A stretch of DNA of 64,000 nucleotides from Echinometra lucunter (taxonomy: Eukaryota; Echinodermata; Echinoidea; Camarodonta; Echinometridae), in NCBI GenBank assembly GCA_029962745.1, contig CM057162.1, forward strand, positions 4,587,559 to 4,651,558, written 5' to 3'. Below, in pieces: positions 10,260 through 21,231 of this stretch (position 1 is its first letter; every line of letters begins with the position of its first letter). The translations under genes were made by a program, and so were the position numbers. The notes under the pieces were generated by a model that was not told the origin of the DNA, searched no databases, and worked only from the letters and a program-made list of their open reading frames with translations.

Positions 10260-12284
10260 ATGGATATCTTCATGAAAACATCCATCAATATGGGTGAAAC
10301 GTGCCCTGCAAATTTCACTGGACATAACCGTTCAACGTGCCTGGATAATCAAGAAGATCGTTCGAGTCAACTCACCATTGTGGCCATCCAGGCTTTAATA
10401 GTATTCAACATATTTGTTGTGGTATATCTCATATTTTCTCTTTTAGCAACTAAAATTAATAAGTACATGTGTGTTAGGCCAAGAAATCCTGGTAGTCAGA
10501 GTACAGTCAGAAATATTCCAGATAAACATGTAACTACAAAGAAAGAAATGGTCGCAGAACAAAATCCACTAATTGATCAAGTCAATGAGACAAAACCCTT
10601 ACTTAGAGAAACGCAAGCTGCATACACAGAACTACAAGCTCAAATAAGATTGAAAAACTCAGTATTAGAAGAAAGTCAACGAAAACTTTCAGAAAAAGAT
10701 TCCCTGCTTCATCTGAAAGATGCAGAAATATCTAAACTGGAAGCAAAACAAATGATTGCTGACTGGAAATTAGAAGAGAGTAAAAAGGTTAATGCTCGGA
10801 CACAGATCTTGCTTTCAAAGAAGGAATCTGCTTTCGTAAAATTACAAACCAAAGAGAGGATCACCTGCTCAAAATTACAAGAATGTGAAACTAATCTTAA
10901 CAAGACACAGTCTTCCTTAAAGGAACTGCAATCTGCGTACTTACAATTAGAGGCTGAGGAGAAAGTGGTAACAAACACCAAATCACAAGAAAGTGAACAA
11001 AATGTTGAAAGGGAAACACATTCTCAGAATGAAAAGCAAACTCGGTCTACAAATACAGAATTCAAGGAGATAGAGAACAACTCAAGACAAAATGAAATTG
11101 AACAGGATCTCAAAAAAATGCAGTTTATGTTGGAGAAAATGAAAAATACATGCTCACAGTTAGAACTGAAAGAGAGAGAGACAGGCCTGAAATTACAAGA
11201 ATGTCAGAAAGATCTAGAAAAGACAAAGTCCGCCCTTAAGGAATTGCAAGCTGTAAACTCACAGTTAGAGTTTAAACAGAGGGGAACAAACTTAAAATTA
11301 CAGGAAACTGAACAAAGTCTTGAAATGAAGCAGTCCTCCTTAAAGGAATTGCAGACTTTATTTACCAATCTGCAGGATAAAGAGATGGAAACAAACTTAA
11401 AACTAGAAGAGAGTGACAGTCAACATGACAGGACACAGTCTTTACTACGAGACATACGAACTGCATACGTACAATTAGAATCAGAAGAGCAAGAGACCCA
11501 GCTCAAATTACAAGAAAGTGAACAAATTGTTCGAGAGACAAGGTCAGACCTTGGAATAGTGGAAGCTGCATTGTCAGAGTCTAAGTCTAGAGAGAATGAG
11601 ACAAACTTAAAACTACAAGATACTTTAAGTAAACTTGCTGAGGCCGAAGCCTCTCTCAGCACAATGCAAGATGCATTCTCAGAATTGGATTCAAGAGAAA
11701 GGGAAACACGCATACAATTAGATGAGTTTCATCAGTTACAAGCTTCATTTGAGGAATTGGAGTCTCGAGAAAGTGAGACCAGTGCAAAATTACAAGAAAA
11801 GGAAATCAATCTGAGTGAGTTGCAGACTATACTTAGTGAAACGCAAGCTGCATTTGAGGAAATGGAAGTTAAAGAAAGAGAGGCTAATGAAAAATTACAA
11901 GAAAGTGAAAGAAATCTGACTGAAGTTCAGTCCATTCTTAGTGCAACACAAGCTGCATTTGTAGAGTTAGAGTCTCAAGAGCAAGAGACAAATACACAAT
12001 TAGAAGAAGCTAAGCTGTCTCTTAGCGCGATGCAAGTTGTATTTTCAGACTTGGACGATCTTAGAGAGACAGAGAGCACAGACAGATGTACTGCAAGAAC
12101 AACACAAGATGACGCTACACAGAAAATTACATGTGGTATTTGTTATATGACAGAAAAGCAATGTGCCCTAAACCCTTGTGGACACATGCTCTGTGACAGT
12201 TGCCTTCAACAGATACGGTCCCGGGATAATCGGTGTCCAACATGCCGAACACCAATCCAAAATGCATCTAAAATATATTTCTAA
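10260..12284 (+). CDS. Class A membrane-anchored coiled-coil RING protein (putative E3 ubiquitin ligase)
   Basis: One uninterrupted exon of 674 codons. The ATG at 10260 is the first in frame; an upstream GTG is unlikely to be used. Residues 1-37 form a short N-terminal segment with two cysteines (15, 27) and two sequons (NFT 18, NRS 23). Residues 38-63 are a hydrophobic span followed by lysines, which predicts the rod in the cytosol. Residues 100-610 are heptad-rich coiled coil in 35-residue repeats with LKLQE and ETN landmarks. Residues 625-662 are a C3HC4 RING spaced C-x2-C-x11-C-x-H-x2-C-x2-C-x10-C-x2-C. The last 12 residues end KIYF. By RING chemistry it should recruit an E2 and transfer ubiquitin; substrate and membrane are unknown. 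Closest relatives here are 28017-28859 and 37675-40380. Confidence 0.85.
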   Translation: MDIFMKTSINMGETCPANFTGHNRSTCLDNQEDRSSQLTIVAIQALIVFNIFVVVYLIFSLLATKINKYMCVRPRNPGSQSTVRNIPDKHVTTKKEMVAEQNPLIDQVNETKPLLRETQAAYTELQAQIRLKNSVLEESQRKLSEKDSLLHLKDAEISKLEAKQMIADWKLEESKKVNARTQILLSKKESAFVKLQTKERITCSKLQECETNLNKTQSSLKELQSAYLQLEAEEKVVTNTKSQESEQNVERETHSQNEKQTRSTNTEFKEIENNSRQNEIEQDLKKMQFMLEKMKNTCSQLELKERETGLKLQECQKDLEKTKSALKELQAVNSQLEFKQRGTNLKLQETEQSLEMKQSSLKELQTLFTNLQDKEMETNLKLEESDSQHDRTQSLLRDIRTAYVQLESEEQETQLKLQESEQIVRETRSDLGIVEAALSESKSRENETNLKLQDTLSKLAEAEASLSTMQDAFSELDSRERETRIQLDEFHQLQASFEELESRESETSAKLQEKEINLSELQTILSETQAAFEEMEVKEREANEKLQESERNLTEVQSILSATQAAFVELESQEQETNTQLEEAKLSLSAMQVVFSDLDDLRETESTDRCTARTTQDDATQKITCGICYMTEKQCALNPCGHMLCDSCLQQIRSRDNRCPTCRTPIQNASKIYF

Positions 12285-12465
12285 ACTTGTCTAGCCTCTG
12301 GCTTGGATACTGTAATTGGGGTTTGTTAAAATCTGATTACATTTTCAAATAATTCTACCTGAAAACAATTTTTGGCAATGTTCACACAATTTTTTTCTTA
12401 ACGTAGATGAGGTTTATGGTTCACCATTTTATAAAAAAAAAACTTCATTTGAACTCACTCAACAG

Positions 12466-12471
12466 AATAAA
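12466..12471 (+). terminator. Candidate polyadenylation signal AATAAA
   Basis: An AATAAA 182 bp after the stop of the first RING gene. It lies in an A-rich stretch, so it could be fortuitous. Confidence 0.4.
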
Positions 12472-12608
12472 AAAAAACCTAGATATGATGATAATATCCA
12501 TGCATATAGTACAAATCTATCATACTGTTCCTATGGCTGCCATTGTAATTATGTCAGCATTCTAAGAATTTCTAGTACTAGATATATCAACCTATTTACA
12601 TAACCTGG

Positions 12609-13020
12609 GTGAAGGGTGGGAAATGTACACTAATGACCTGTCTAGGAACATTAGGCTGCTTATCAAAAGTCTCGTCCCGCATCTTTGATCATCTTTCATC
12701 GTCAGTGATTTTTACTCTACCATGCACCTATAAATTAGCTGGCGATGCAGCTTTCTCCTCTACTGCACCCAGGCTGTGGAATAAGCTCCCTCCTCTTGTA
12801 AAATCGTCACCAACATTGGATCAATTCAAACGAAACTTGAAGACTTATCTATTTTAATATCCTCATGATTGCACTGGACTTTAGACTGACACTGTCACTG
12901 CCTGGTAATTTGTATATATTTTATCTCCTTTGCTGACCAGGGATGACATCTCAAAGCACTTTGTATCTTGTGGAAAAGGCGCTATAGAACTATCTACTAT
13001 TATTAATATTATCATTATCG
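12609..13020 (+). mobile_element. 3' end of a CR1/L2-like LINE
   Basis: The frame ending at 12857 contains YKLAGDAAFSSTAPRLWNKL and DQFKRNLKTYLF, the standard final segment of many LINE polymerases. The 3' part holds AAGGCGCTATAGAAC at about 12977 and closes in an ATT-rich tail near 13000-13020, a usual LINE terminus in marine invertebrates. It is strongly 5'-truncated. Confidence 0.82.
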
Positions 13021-13180
13021 TATTCTCCACGACCGTTCTTTCACATCAGCTTTCCTGATCCCCCGTTGTTTTGTCAATGGAGAAACGGGAGGATCGGAGG
13101 GGAAAAGACACTGAGCGGGAAAGACGCTAAAGGCTACATTCCAAATTGGCTCTGACTTTTGATAAGGTGCCTTAGAGCCA
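13021..13180. repeat. Dispersed repeat, inverted partner of 44172-44335
   Basis: Shared, in reverse complement, with 44172-44335: ATCAGCTTTCCTGATCCCC, GAGGATCGGAGGGGAAAAGA, CACTGAGC and GATAAGGTGCC. No coding potential. Confidence 0.65.
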
Positions 13181-13347
13181 CAGTGTGGCTCAAACTGCAA
13201 ACCATGTGATCTCAAGTCTGGTGATATTATCCACTAAACCATGACATCTCTTCTACCCAAATATAACAGCTGCAAACAGACATAAGAAACAAGAAAGAAA
13301 TACCACCAACAAGCGCCTGAGGAGGTCTAGAAGGAAACAAGTTCCTA

Positions 13348-13815
13348 TTAAAGGGGGTACCCAATACTAAAACAAAAGAGCATGATTTTATTAGCAGAAA
13401 ATCTTCTGCCTAAAGTTTTTTTCAAAAGTCCTGTTACCAAGGAAACCCCCAAATGTGGTAAGGTTTCAAGATATTTTTGACCCCTCAACTGGGTACCCAC
13501 TTTGACGTCAAAATGACGTCAAAGTGGGTACCTTGTCGCGCACTTCTAGTAAAATGTGCGCAAGGTATAATACACATTGTATAGTCTAGCATGCATCACA
13601 ACTGCAATGCGCGAAGCTGGGTACCCACTTTTACATCATACCTCATACTCAAATTTTGGGGTTAGCTCATACCTTTTTATGAGAAAAACAGCCAAAATGC
13701 ATTGATTTCGACTGAAAATCATCAAATTTTTAATGTCATTCTTCTTAGAATTCTATTCTCGATCATATATCAACATTTTGTTTACCATTGTGTAATCACT
13801 TTAAAGGATTCTTTT
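13348..13815. mobile_element. Dispersed TTAAAGGG-ended element, copy 1
   Basis: It starts TTAAAGGGGGTACCCAATAC. Landmarks TTAGCAGAAAATCTTCTGCC, GGTACC boxes, a TGACGTCA core and GAATTCTATTCT recur in reverse complement at 23112-23609. The tandem TTTGACGTCAAAATGACGTCAAA at about 13501-13523 carries two CRE palindromes. No transposase. Confidence 0.65.
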
Positions 13816-14119
13816 TACAACCCGGTAGTTTGCAAACATATCAAAAACACATCTAAGCAATATCATATTTTAAATTCAACTCATGAGTGACAAAAAAATT
13901 ATCTTAAAAGTAGAAAAGTAGAAATATGTTAATGTACTATCATATGATAATAAAAAGTGAACTCAAAATTTGAAAACTATATCACAGTCAGCACAAAGGA
14001 ATATGATAAAACTGAAGTACTATTACAGTTGAATGCTTTTGTAAAAAGGCCAGTCCAAGCTTTTATCTCTGTTATTGAACATATCTAAGATAATCTAGTA
14101 TTTCTGATGTTTGTATTAA

Positions 14120-14528
14120 CCCATTCATGACAGAGGGTTTACATTATGTTGCTTGGTTTAATATCTTTTGATGCAGAGCTCTAAAAATCATACCAAATAC
14201 ATGAGCAGAAAGAGCAAAAAATTCTACACATACTGTGCCCATTTTCGTTGCATCAGTATTTGTTGTTTGATGTTGAAATTTTTTTGAAGGAAAATAAGCA
14301 TTAACATCCTTTAATTGGCAATGCGATGAAAATGTTAAAATTACCGTTTTTTCCTGCAAATTGGCAACTTCGTGACTTCTCATCATACATTCTGTCAATT
14401 TATATTTATTTCAGATACATGATGTTTTATAAGAAAAATGTAGCAATAAAAGGAAAATATTGGTGTTGCCAGTTTGAAGAATAAAAGCTGATCAAATTAG
14501 GCTTTAAATAATTCCTGTCACGAATGGG
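14120..14528. mobile_element. piggyBac-like MITE, copy 1 (409 bp, TTAA target)
   Basis: Flanked by TTAA at 14116-14119 and 14529-14532. The ends read CCCATTCATGACAG and CTGTCACGAATGGG, imperfect inverted repeats. The interior is AT-rich and non-coding, with CATACCAAATACATGAGCAG and TTGCCAATTTG-type motifs seen in all copies. TTAA targets with CCC ends are the mark of piggyBac elements, so the moving transposase is presumably elsewhere. Confidence 0.85.
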
Positions 14529-14532
14529 TTAA

Positions 14533-15152
14533 GTGGTACATCATAACCATGAGGGCACAGGTTCAAAATTTGGTTGATGTACAGAGGAAATTTCACAAGT
14601 CAGAAACCCTTGGTTCCTAAATCCCTCACAAAAGTGGCAAACATGTAGCTTTGTACTTTTTCTTTGATAAAACTAGCTTTGTTTACACACGGCATCTTGA
14701 AAAAATGCAATATTTTCATCTTAGACCCTTCATCAGTACTTATTTTCTATTATGTACTTGTAATATTCATTCAAAGGTTTGAACGGTGGTTTATTCGAGG
14801 TCGGGTTATGTAGTTGTCTCTATATATTTGATTTGTAATTGTCGTGTATACAACTTATATTTTCCTGCCCGACGAATTTATGCTTTTATTGTAAACCTTG
14901 GCTGTGGTTGTATCTATGTTTCTTCATTATTTGAATGTTGAATATTTCTATACTGAATTTGAATTAATAAAATCCTTGATTCAAACTGAAAAAAAGAATG
15001 ACTAAAATAATGTTTAACAAAATCAAATGATATAATCCAATGTTAAAATGGCATTTGCATAGAAAGTGCATGTTTCTTCTAGTTAAATCAGAATACAAAA
15101 TACTGCAACAGAAGCACAAACTCTAATAGTGGAAAGTCTGGTAATTATTTTG
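14533..15152. other. Spacer between two MITE copies
   Basis: AT-rich, with no gene or repeat I recognise. The two bordering MITEs lie in the same orientation about 630 bp apart. Confidence 0.4.
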
Positions 15153-15156
15153 TTAA

Positions 15157-15563
15157 CCCATTCATGACAGAGGTCCACATTTTGTGGTTTGGCCTAATAT
15201 CTTTTGATGCAAAGCCCTAAAAATCATACCAAATACATGAGCAGAAAGAGTAACAAATTCTACACAAACTGGGCCCATTTTGGTTGCGTTAATATTTGTT
15301 GTTTGATGCTGAAATTTTTTTAAAGGAAAATAAGCATTAAAATCCTTAAATTGGCAATGTGATAGAAAGTTTAAAATCACCGTTTTCTCTGCAAATTGGC
15401 AACATTTTGACTTCTTATCATACTTTCTGTCAATTTATATTCATTTCAGATACATCATGTTTTATGAGAAAAATGTAGCAATAAAATAAAAATGTTGGTG
15501 TTGCCAATTTGAAGAATAAAAGCTGATCAAATTAGGGTCTAAATAATTCCTGTCACAAATGGG
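15157..15563. mobile_element. piggyBac-like MITE, copy 2 (407 bp)
   Basis: TTAA lies at 15153-15156 and 15564-15567. The ends CCCATTCATGACAG and CTGTCACAAATGGG match copy 1, and the interior is collinear with it with scattered substitutions. Confidence 0.85.
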
Positions 15564-15828
15564 TTAAAAGATCAAATCTGTGCAGTCTCTACATCTTGTT
15601 TACTTGAAATGAAAGTGTCAAAATCAAGATGTACTGTATTGTCATAGAAACTAATAAATAGATTGTATATCAACACAGAGAACTGTAAATATTTTTGAAA
15701 ACTTTGAGTAATAATTACATTGTGAATAAGTTGTGAAAGCTCAGTGGTAGCTAAGAGGTACATTTTGTGGTGATTTGTATTTCAACTGCATAAAAGAAAA
15801 TCAGGCATACACACTGCCTACGGGTCAG

Positions 15829-16100
15829 GTAAAACTTGACTTTTATAATTATCTGTTATATTCTTCTACCTAATAAAAAAACAATGAAAGCAACATTTTC
15901 AGAAAAGTAATGATCAATGTTTATGACAGGAGGGGTATGCAAAAGGAAATGGAGAATAGTCTCCACGAGTTCATGAACTGATTTCCAAAATAGAAATGTA
16001 TTTTTCATACAAAAATAAATTGTAAGGAACAATATGCTATGTGCAGTATGTAATACATTATGACTATCAAGCATTTTGTTTTCTATAATTAGTAAAGCAG
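15829..16100 (+). other. Candidate splice donor and first intron start, paralogous to 50583-50880
   Basis: GGGTCAG|GTAAAA at 15822-15834 is followed by TTTTATAATTATC, then TTCTACC, AATAA and TGAAAGCA. The same order follows AATCAG|GTAAAG at 50577-50588. The conserved boundary suggests a shared 5' untranslated exon and intron. On this side the nearest downstream family member is the class A fragment at 22290. Confidence 0.4.
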
Positions 16101-16296
16101 TATAACTGTAGATTAGTATATGTGCATTATTGATGACATCTATCAGCTATTTCAAAAGAGCAAGCTAAAAGTGATTCATGATTCCAATAAAATAATCACA
16201 GGTGTAATACACGGATTTCAATTAAATACTTCATTGATAATTGAAATGTTTATTGCAAATTACAATTATTCAGTTGTGTCAACTCACTTGTCTTCG

Positions 16297-16640
16297 GGAT
16301 TGAATGAGTGCATGATTGGTTGGTTGTTTGGCTTTCTGATTGACTGATTGATTTATTTTGTTTGTACTCTTGACTGATTATTTGATTGACTGACTGACTG
16401 AGTGATTGATTGAAATATTGACTGATTAATTGATTGATTGATTAATTGACTGATTGACTGACTGATTACTTGATTGACTGATTGATTGACTGATTGACAT
16501 GTTGACTGACTGATTGACTGATTGATTGTTTGAGTGATTGATTGATTGACATGTTGACTGATCAATTGATTGACTGAGGGAGGGATTGATTGCTTGACCT
16601 CTTGACTGATTAATTGATATACTGATTAATTGCTTGATCT
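16297..16640. repeat. GATT/GACT tetranucleotide repeat
   Basis: GATTGATT and GACTGACT units alternate with little else. The Ser-Gln-Asn frame on the other strand is a by-product. Confidence 0.88.
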
Positions 16641-18118
16641 TTCTCCATGAGTGTGTGCTGATATTTCTTTATCTGACATCCAAAGCAAAACAGCTTTCAT
16701 GGAAAAAAAATTGCTGAAAGTTGATATTTAAAAACATGCTATTTGTTGGAACATAAACACAACTGATATTCATAAGTTTTCATAAATCCATCAGAATATG
16801 AAAACTTCTAAGCCTTCACAGTTTATACTACTCTCAGCTTCACTGATACCAAACAGAACAAATACCAACTGAAAAGAAGTTTGGTACTGCCGAATCAGAG
16901 AATTGCATTGAATATAATTGCTTTCTGTTTATCCCCACTTTTACACAGGGTAAAATGCATCATGTGTAAAGCTGACTAGTTTAAAGAACTTTATAGTAAT
17001 TAGCTTCAAAGTTTATCCAATAGAATTCATACACAGAAATTTTGGTGCAATCATTACAAGATTCATATTATTTAGCGATTATCATGCGCAGTGGGGCCAC
17101 TGCCCACTGCATTGAAAAAAATACACAAGGGCTAAGGGCAATTTGCCCCCAAAATGTCAAAAAAGAGCTCTCGTAAGTTGCAAAATAGCCCCCGTAAATT
17201 GCCATTGGATTCATTATAAATTTTATTTGGAATGAACAGAAAGTAAGGACAGTAGTCCCCATACGGAAAATCTTAATTTTTTCCCTGGTGCCGCATTGTC
17301 ATGTCAATCAAAGTGCGCGCCTGGTCTTAGCTCTGCCCAGTTAGAGATATATATCCATTCACACACAAAATGTCTTGCCTCTTCTATACAAAGTAAGTAT
17401 TTGCAGCCTGCTCTGACCTGTCTTTAGATCACTGGTTCAAATCTGTCCAGACATTGTATAGTTCGATATTCACACATGGAAAATTTACTTTAAAGCTTAT
17501 TAGTTAAAGAGCATCAAAAACTAATCAGCTTTACATAACCCCCCCCCCCCCCTCACCCAACGTGAAAAGGCTGTACTTATATGGTTTGATTTTCAGCCTT
17601 CTGTTCATTAAAATGCAAAATACTAATTACTGTCAAATTTAAATTTGGCACCCTTCACAAAAAAATTACCTTTCCTTGCTCAAGTGTAAAATATCTTATG
17701 ATGTTCTGGTGAAATTTGATAGAAGAGACTCTGGGCTATCCACAGGTATGACAATTTCCTTAAAATATTTTTAGTATGCTGAGATGGCGAGACTTTTTCC
17801 AACTGTAAACTTTTGCGGTAGCACTGTAGAGAAACTTATGTTTGAGCATTTTTTTTAATGAAAATCAGATAAACAATCACGATCATCTTGTAGTCTAGAT
17901 GTCTGATCTCCTTGCAGTCTAAATGTCGTATCATACAAAAATCATATGATTGGGCATGCAGTGCTTCTTGTGTGTGTTCTCTGAAATGACCAATCAGCCG
18001 TCCTTTCATGTTCCATCGTTGAACCTGACGTAACCTAATACGATACAAAGTATACAGTGACCTCCTAAAACTTGTATCTCTATATGGTGCATTCTTACAA
18101 GTGCATATCCCCTAAAAC
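16641..18118. other. Gene-free stretch
   Basis: No coding sequence or clear element. It includes a low-copy GGGCAATTTGCCCCC-type fragment near 17128-17150 and a C run at 17540-17552. Confidence 0.4.
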
Positions 18119-18120
18119 TA

Positions 18121-18319
18121 CTGTAAAAGTGGATATTTTCGCGCAATTAATTTTTTGCGATAATACAAGTTAAGCACAATCGCGCATTTCTAATTTTTGC
18201 GGACAGATAGGATGAGTGCATTTATGTGCAAAATAAACAAAATATTTCGTGCAGTTTTATTTTCGCGCAAGTGTCATGCTGTGAAAATTTCCACACCGCG
18301 AAATATTGAAAGTGTACAG
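18121..18319. mobile_element. TA-flanked MITE with CTGTA ends, short copy
   Basis: TA|CTGTAAAAGTGG on the left and GTGTACAG|TA on the right. The interior has TTCGCGC and CGCGAAA boxes. TA targets suggest a Tc1/mariner-type relative. Confidence 0.55.
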
Positions 18320-18584
18320 TATACGCCATTTCTATATATAAGTTTTTGCTTAACTTTTCTAAAGCATGAACAGGCTGTAAGAAAGCTTGTAACTTAGACT
18401 AGGTCCTGAATTCCCCTAACAACTTGTCAAAGGATGTGACCAGTACATCAAGGTTGGTCTGTTTATTTACTGTAATAACAGTCATTTTTTTGGTTTGTTT
18501 GCTATTCTAGTATCTTTAAAGCAAAATTCCAGTTCTGAGTAGTGATACTGTATTTTAGAAAAGTTGGCTTATTATAAACTGGTA

Positions 18585-19018
18585 CTGTAAATGCAGAAAT
18601 ATTCGCCGTACATTAATTTTTCGCAGATTTTGCGCTATTTTCGTCAAACGCGAATTCTAGAACTAGAAAATATTAGCACAATTTCTCAAGCTAGTTTTCA
18701 ATGGATGCTGAATTGTGCTTCAGCTCATTAAATGCGTGTTTGAATCCAATTCAGTTTAGAGTACGTTTGTTTAGTTGTGTCTGCCATACGCATTTGAAAG
18801 GACAGCAGTCAGAGCCACGCTGGTTATTTATGTTCGAAATGTGACCATTTTGAGCTATAGCTAGGGCAGAAAAACGATTGTCATGCACTGAAACATCAAG
18901 TCAAATCTTGCACTTTTGAGAGTGAGTAATCGTGCAGCGCGAATTCAAGAACCTGTGAATATGTTTTGGGGTCGCTCAGCTCGAAAAATTAAACACGCGA
19001 AAATAACATCGTTTACAG
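18585..19018. mobile_element. TA-flanked MITE with CTGTA ends, long copy (434 bp)
   Basis: TA lies at 18583-18584 and 19019-19020. The ends are CTGTAAATGCAG and CGTTTACAG, with TTCGC and GCGAA boxes inside both ends as in 18121-18319. Confidence 0.55.
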
Positions 19019-19020
19019 TA

Positions 19021-20121
19021 TATAATCCTGCTGATTGTGTATATGATCCATTAAATTCACCTGTTGACCAATGAATTCTTACATTCCCCCATGCATTCAA
19101 CACCTTATTCCAGTAGGTAGTGGGTTCAAGAAAAAAAACTTGTCGGAAATCACATTCAAGCATGCAAGCATAACTCTTGACTCCACTTTGTGACTATGCA
19201 GGTAAATTCACCAGTAGTAGCTCAATTACACTCGAAGAAAGGTTTACCCAATATTGAATAAATAGGAAAACATGCATGTTTTTAGCTAGTTAAAATGATA
19301 CAAACTACAGCTTAAATTTTACCCAATGTTGCATTAAAATTTAACTGTAAAACATCCTTTTTCCCTAATATGTGACAAAAATTTTACACAACAAACATGC
19401 ATGTTCCCTTTTTACCCAATAATGTATAAATTTTTACTCCAACCTTTTTAGAATGTAACAGCCTGATTATGATCTTTTCTCATTAATCAGTTATCATACA
19501 TTATTGTACAAACATTGACTAGCAGACATCTGTTAATTTTGTTCATCCTACCATGAATTGAATATTATCTTTAACACATCATAAAACACTACATGATGAC
19601 CTTTGGACTCTCAATTTGGTCATGTTAGGGTTGGCCATGAAAGTGTTTCCGTAAAGTGATCCTATATTCCAAATAGAATTTGTAAAAAGTAACTTGATCA
19701 CTTTTCCTTCTTCATATGGGTGACACTCGTATGTTTCTTCTTGCACAGACTTGACCTTCAGTGAGCACTTCGTAGTCACTCTTCGGTGTTTCACATTTGC
19801 TTTGAAATCTGATTATTTTTTACATGCAGTTTTAACAGCCTGCCAGAACTGCAAGCCTCTGATGAAGACTACTGATCCATCAAGTTTTGGGTGTCAATGA
19901 AATACACTTGTTCATATCTAATCAACTTGTGCATGTTCAGAGGAATATTAAAGCTCACATAGGAACACACATCAGTGGCATACATGGAATGATTACGTTA
20001 ACTTCTACAGAATTCTGATCAGGATCGACAAGTATGTCAGGTAGGCTCTTTTTCATCGCGATGGTTGATGAACAAGAAGTAAACATAGTACCAGAATATA
20101 CCTGAAGGTGGTCTGTACTTA
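19021..20121. other. Gene-free stretch
   Basis: The motif TTTACCCAATA recurs near 19245, 19318 and 19411. No coding sequence seen. Confidence 0.4.
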
Positions 20122-20350
20122 TCATGATGATGATGATGAAGAAGAAGAAGAAGGAGAAGAAGAAGAAGAAGAAGAAGAAGAAGAAGAAGAAGAAGAAGAA
20201 GAAGAAGAAGAAGAAGAAGAAGAAGAAGAAGAAGAAGAAGAAGAAGAAGAAGAAGAAGAAAAAGAAGAAGAAGAAGAAGAAAAGAAGAAGAAGAAGAAAC
20301 AGAAGAAGAAACAGAAGAAGAAACAGAAGAAGAAGAAGAAGAAGAAGACA
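20122..20350. repeat. Long GAA/TTC microsatellite (about 230 nt, purine-only for most of its length)
   Basis: It begins GATGATGATGAAGAAG and runs through dozens of GAA triplets, with AAAGAA and AACAGAAG interruptions near the 3' end. Poly-Glu, poly-Lys, poly-Leu and poly-Phe frames are artefacts. The mirror-symmetric purine tract could form triplex DNA. Confidence 0.93.
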
Positions 20351-20496
20351 AAAGCATGCCATTTGCTAAATCAATGTATAACACACCTAAAACTGTGAGA
20401 GTGGGCCTAATATTGCTTTATGAGGGCTAACAGCATTCAGTATAGTTCATCCCAATTTAACATTTATATTTCAAATACTTCAAAGAAGCTCTTATA

Positions 20497-21231
20497 CAGT
20501 GTGAGTCAAAAAAGACTTTACACTTAGAAAATTGTCACTTATTCAAAAACTAAGATATGAACACTACACTTTTAGACATATCTTGAAATAGTATCTTCTC
20601 CTGCGTTATTCAGTACCATTTTTGGGTGGTATGTGTTTAAGCTTGGATGCTCACTACCTCCCCCTAAAACGAAGTCCTACCAATGCCACTCAGGCCCAAT
20701 GGAGTAATGACCAAGGATACATGGGGGTAGGGCACATGCCCCATGTCGGCTGGTCCCCCAAAATTAATGCAAAAACATACCAACACACCCACTTTTCCAC
20801 TCAGTACCGGACCCCCAATGCATTGACCCACGGTATGCCACTGCCATTGCCTGCCTGAGTGTGGGCGTGCATGTGTGAGTGTTTGGGGGTGGTTTGTGTA
20901 TAACTGTATGTGTGTCTTAACTATGTATGTCATGTTTAATTTTGTCCGGGATGGTTTGAGCATTATTCGTGTCCGCAAAGTTCGAATTAAATTCCCCTTT
21001 TCAAAATGTTTCACTGGTTCAAATGTCACATTTGGTGCAAGTTGATTTTACATTCTCGCAAACAATGCCCCATGTTCATCCAAGTGTAAACACATACCAC
21101 ACAATATTGGTACCAAATGATACTGGAGAAGATAACCTTTCAAAATATGTATAACAATTTTGCCTTCATAACTTAGGGGGTTTTTTTAAATGACAATTTT
21201 CTAAGTGTAATTTTCTTTTTCACTCTCACAG
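20497..21231. mobile_element. DNA transposon remnant with about 40-bp terminal inverted repeats
   Basis: The left end has GTGAGTCAAAAAAGAC, then TTACACTTAGAAAATTGTC. The right end has GACAATTTTCTAAGTGTAA, then CACTCTCACAG, its inverted complement. The roughly 730-bp body has no intact frame I recognise and holds a GGGGGTAGGGCACATGCCCC fragment, probably a separate repeat. Confidence 0.72.

Noticed and set aside
14144..15380. Two similar minus-strand frames with ALSAHVFGMIFRALHQKIL
   Set aside because: They lie inside two copies of the same MITE; similarity reflects the transposon, and other copies break the frame.
16353..16565. Ser-Gln-Asn repeat frame on the minus strand
   Set aside because: GATT/GACT tetranucleotide repeat.
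20037..20398. Poly-Glu, poly-Lys, poly-Leu and poly-Phe frames
   Set aside because: All are readings of one GAA/TTC tract.
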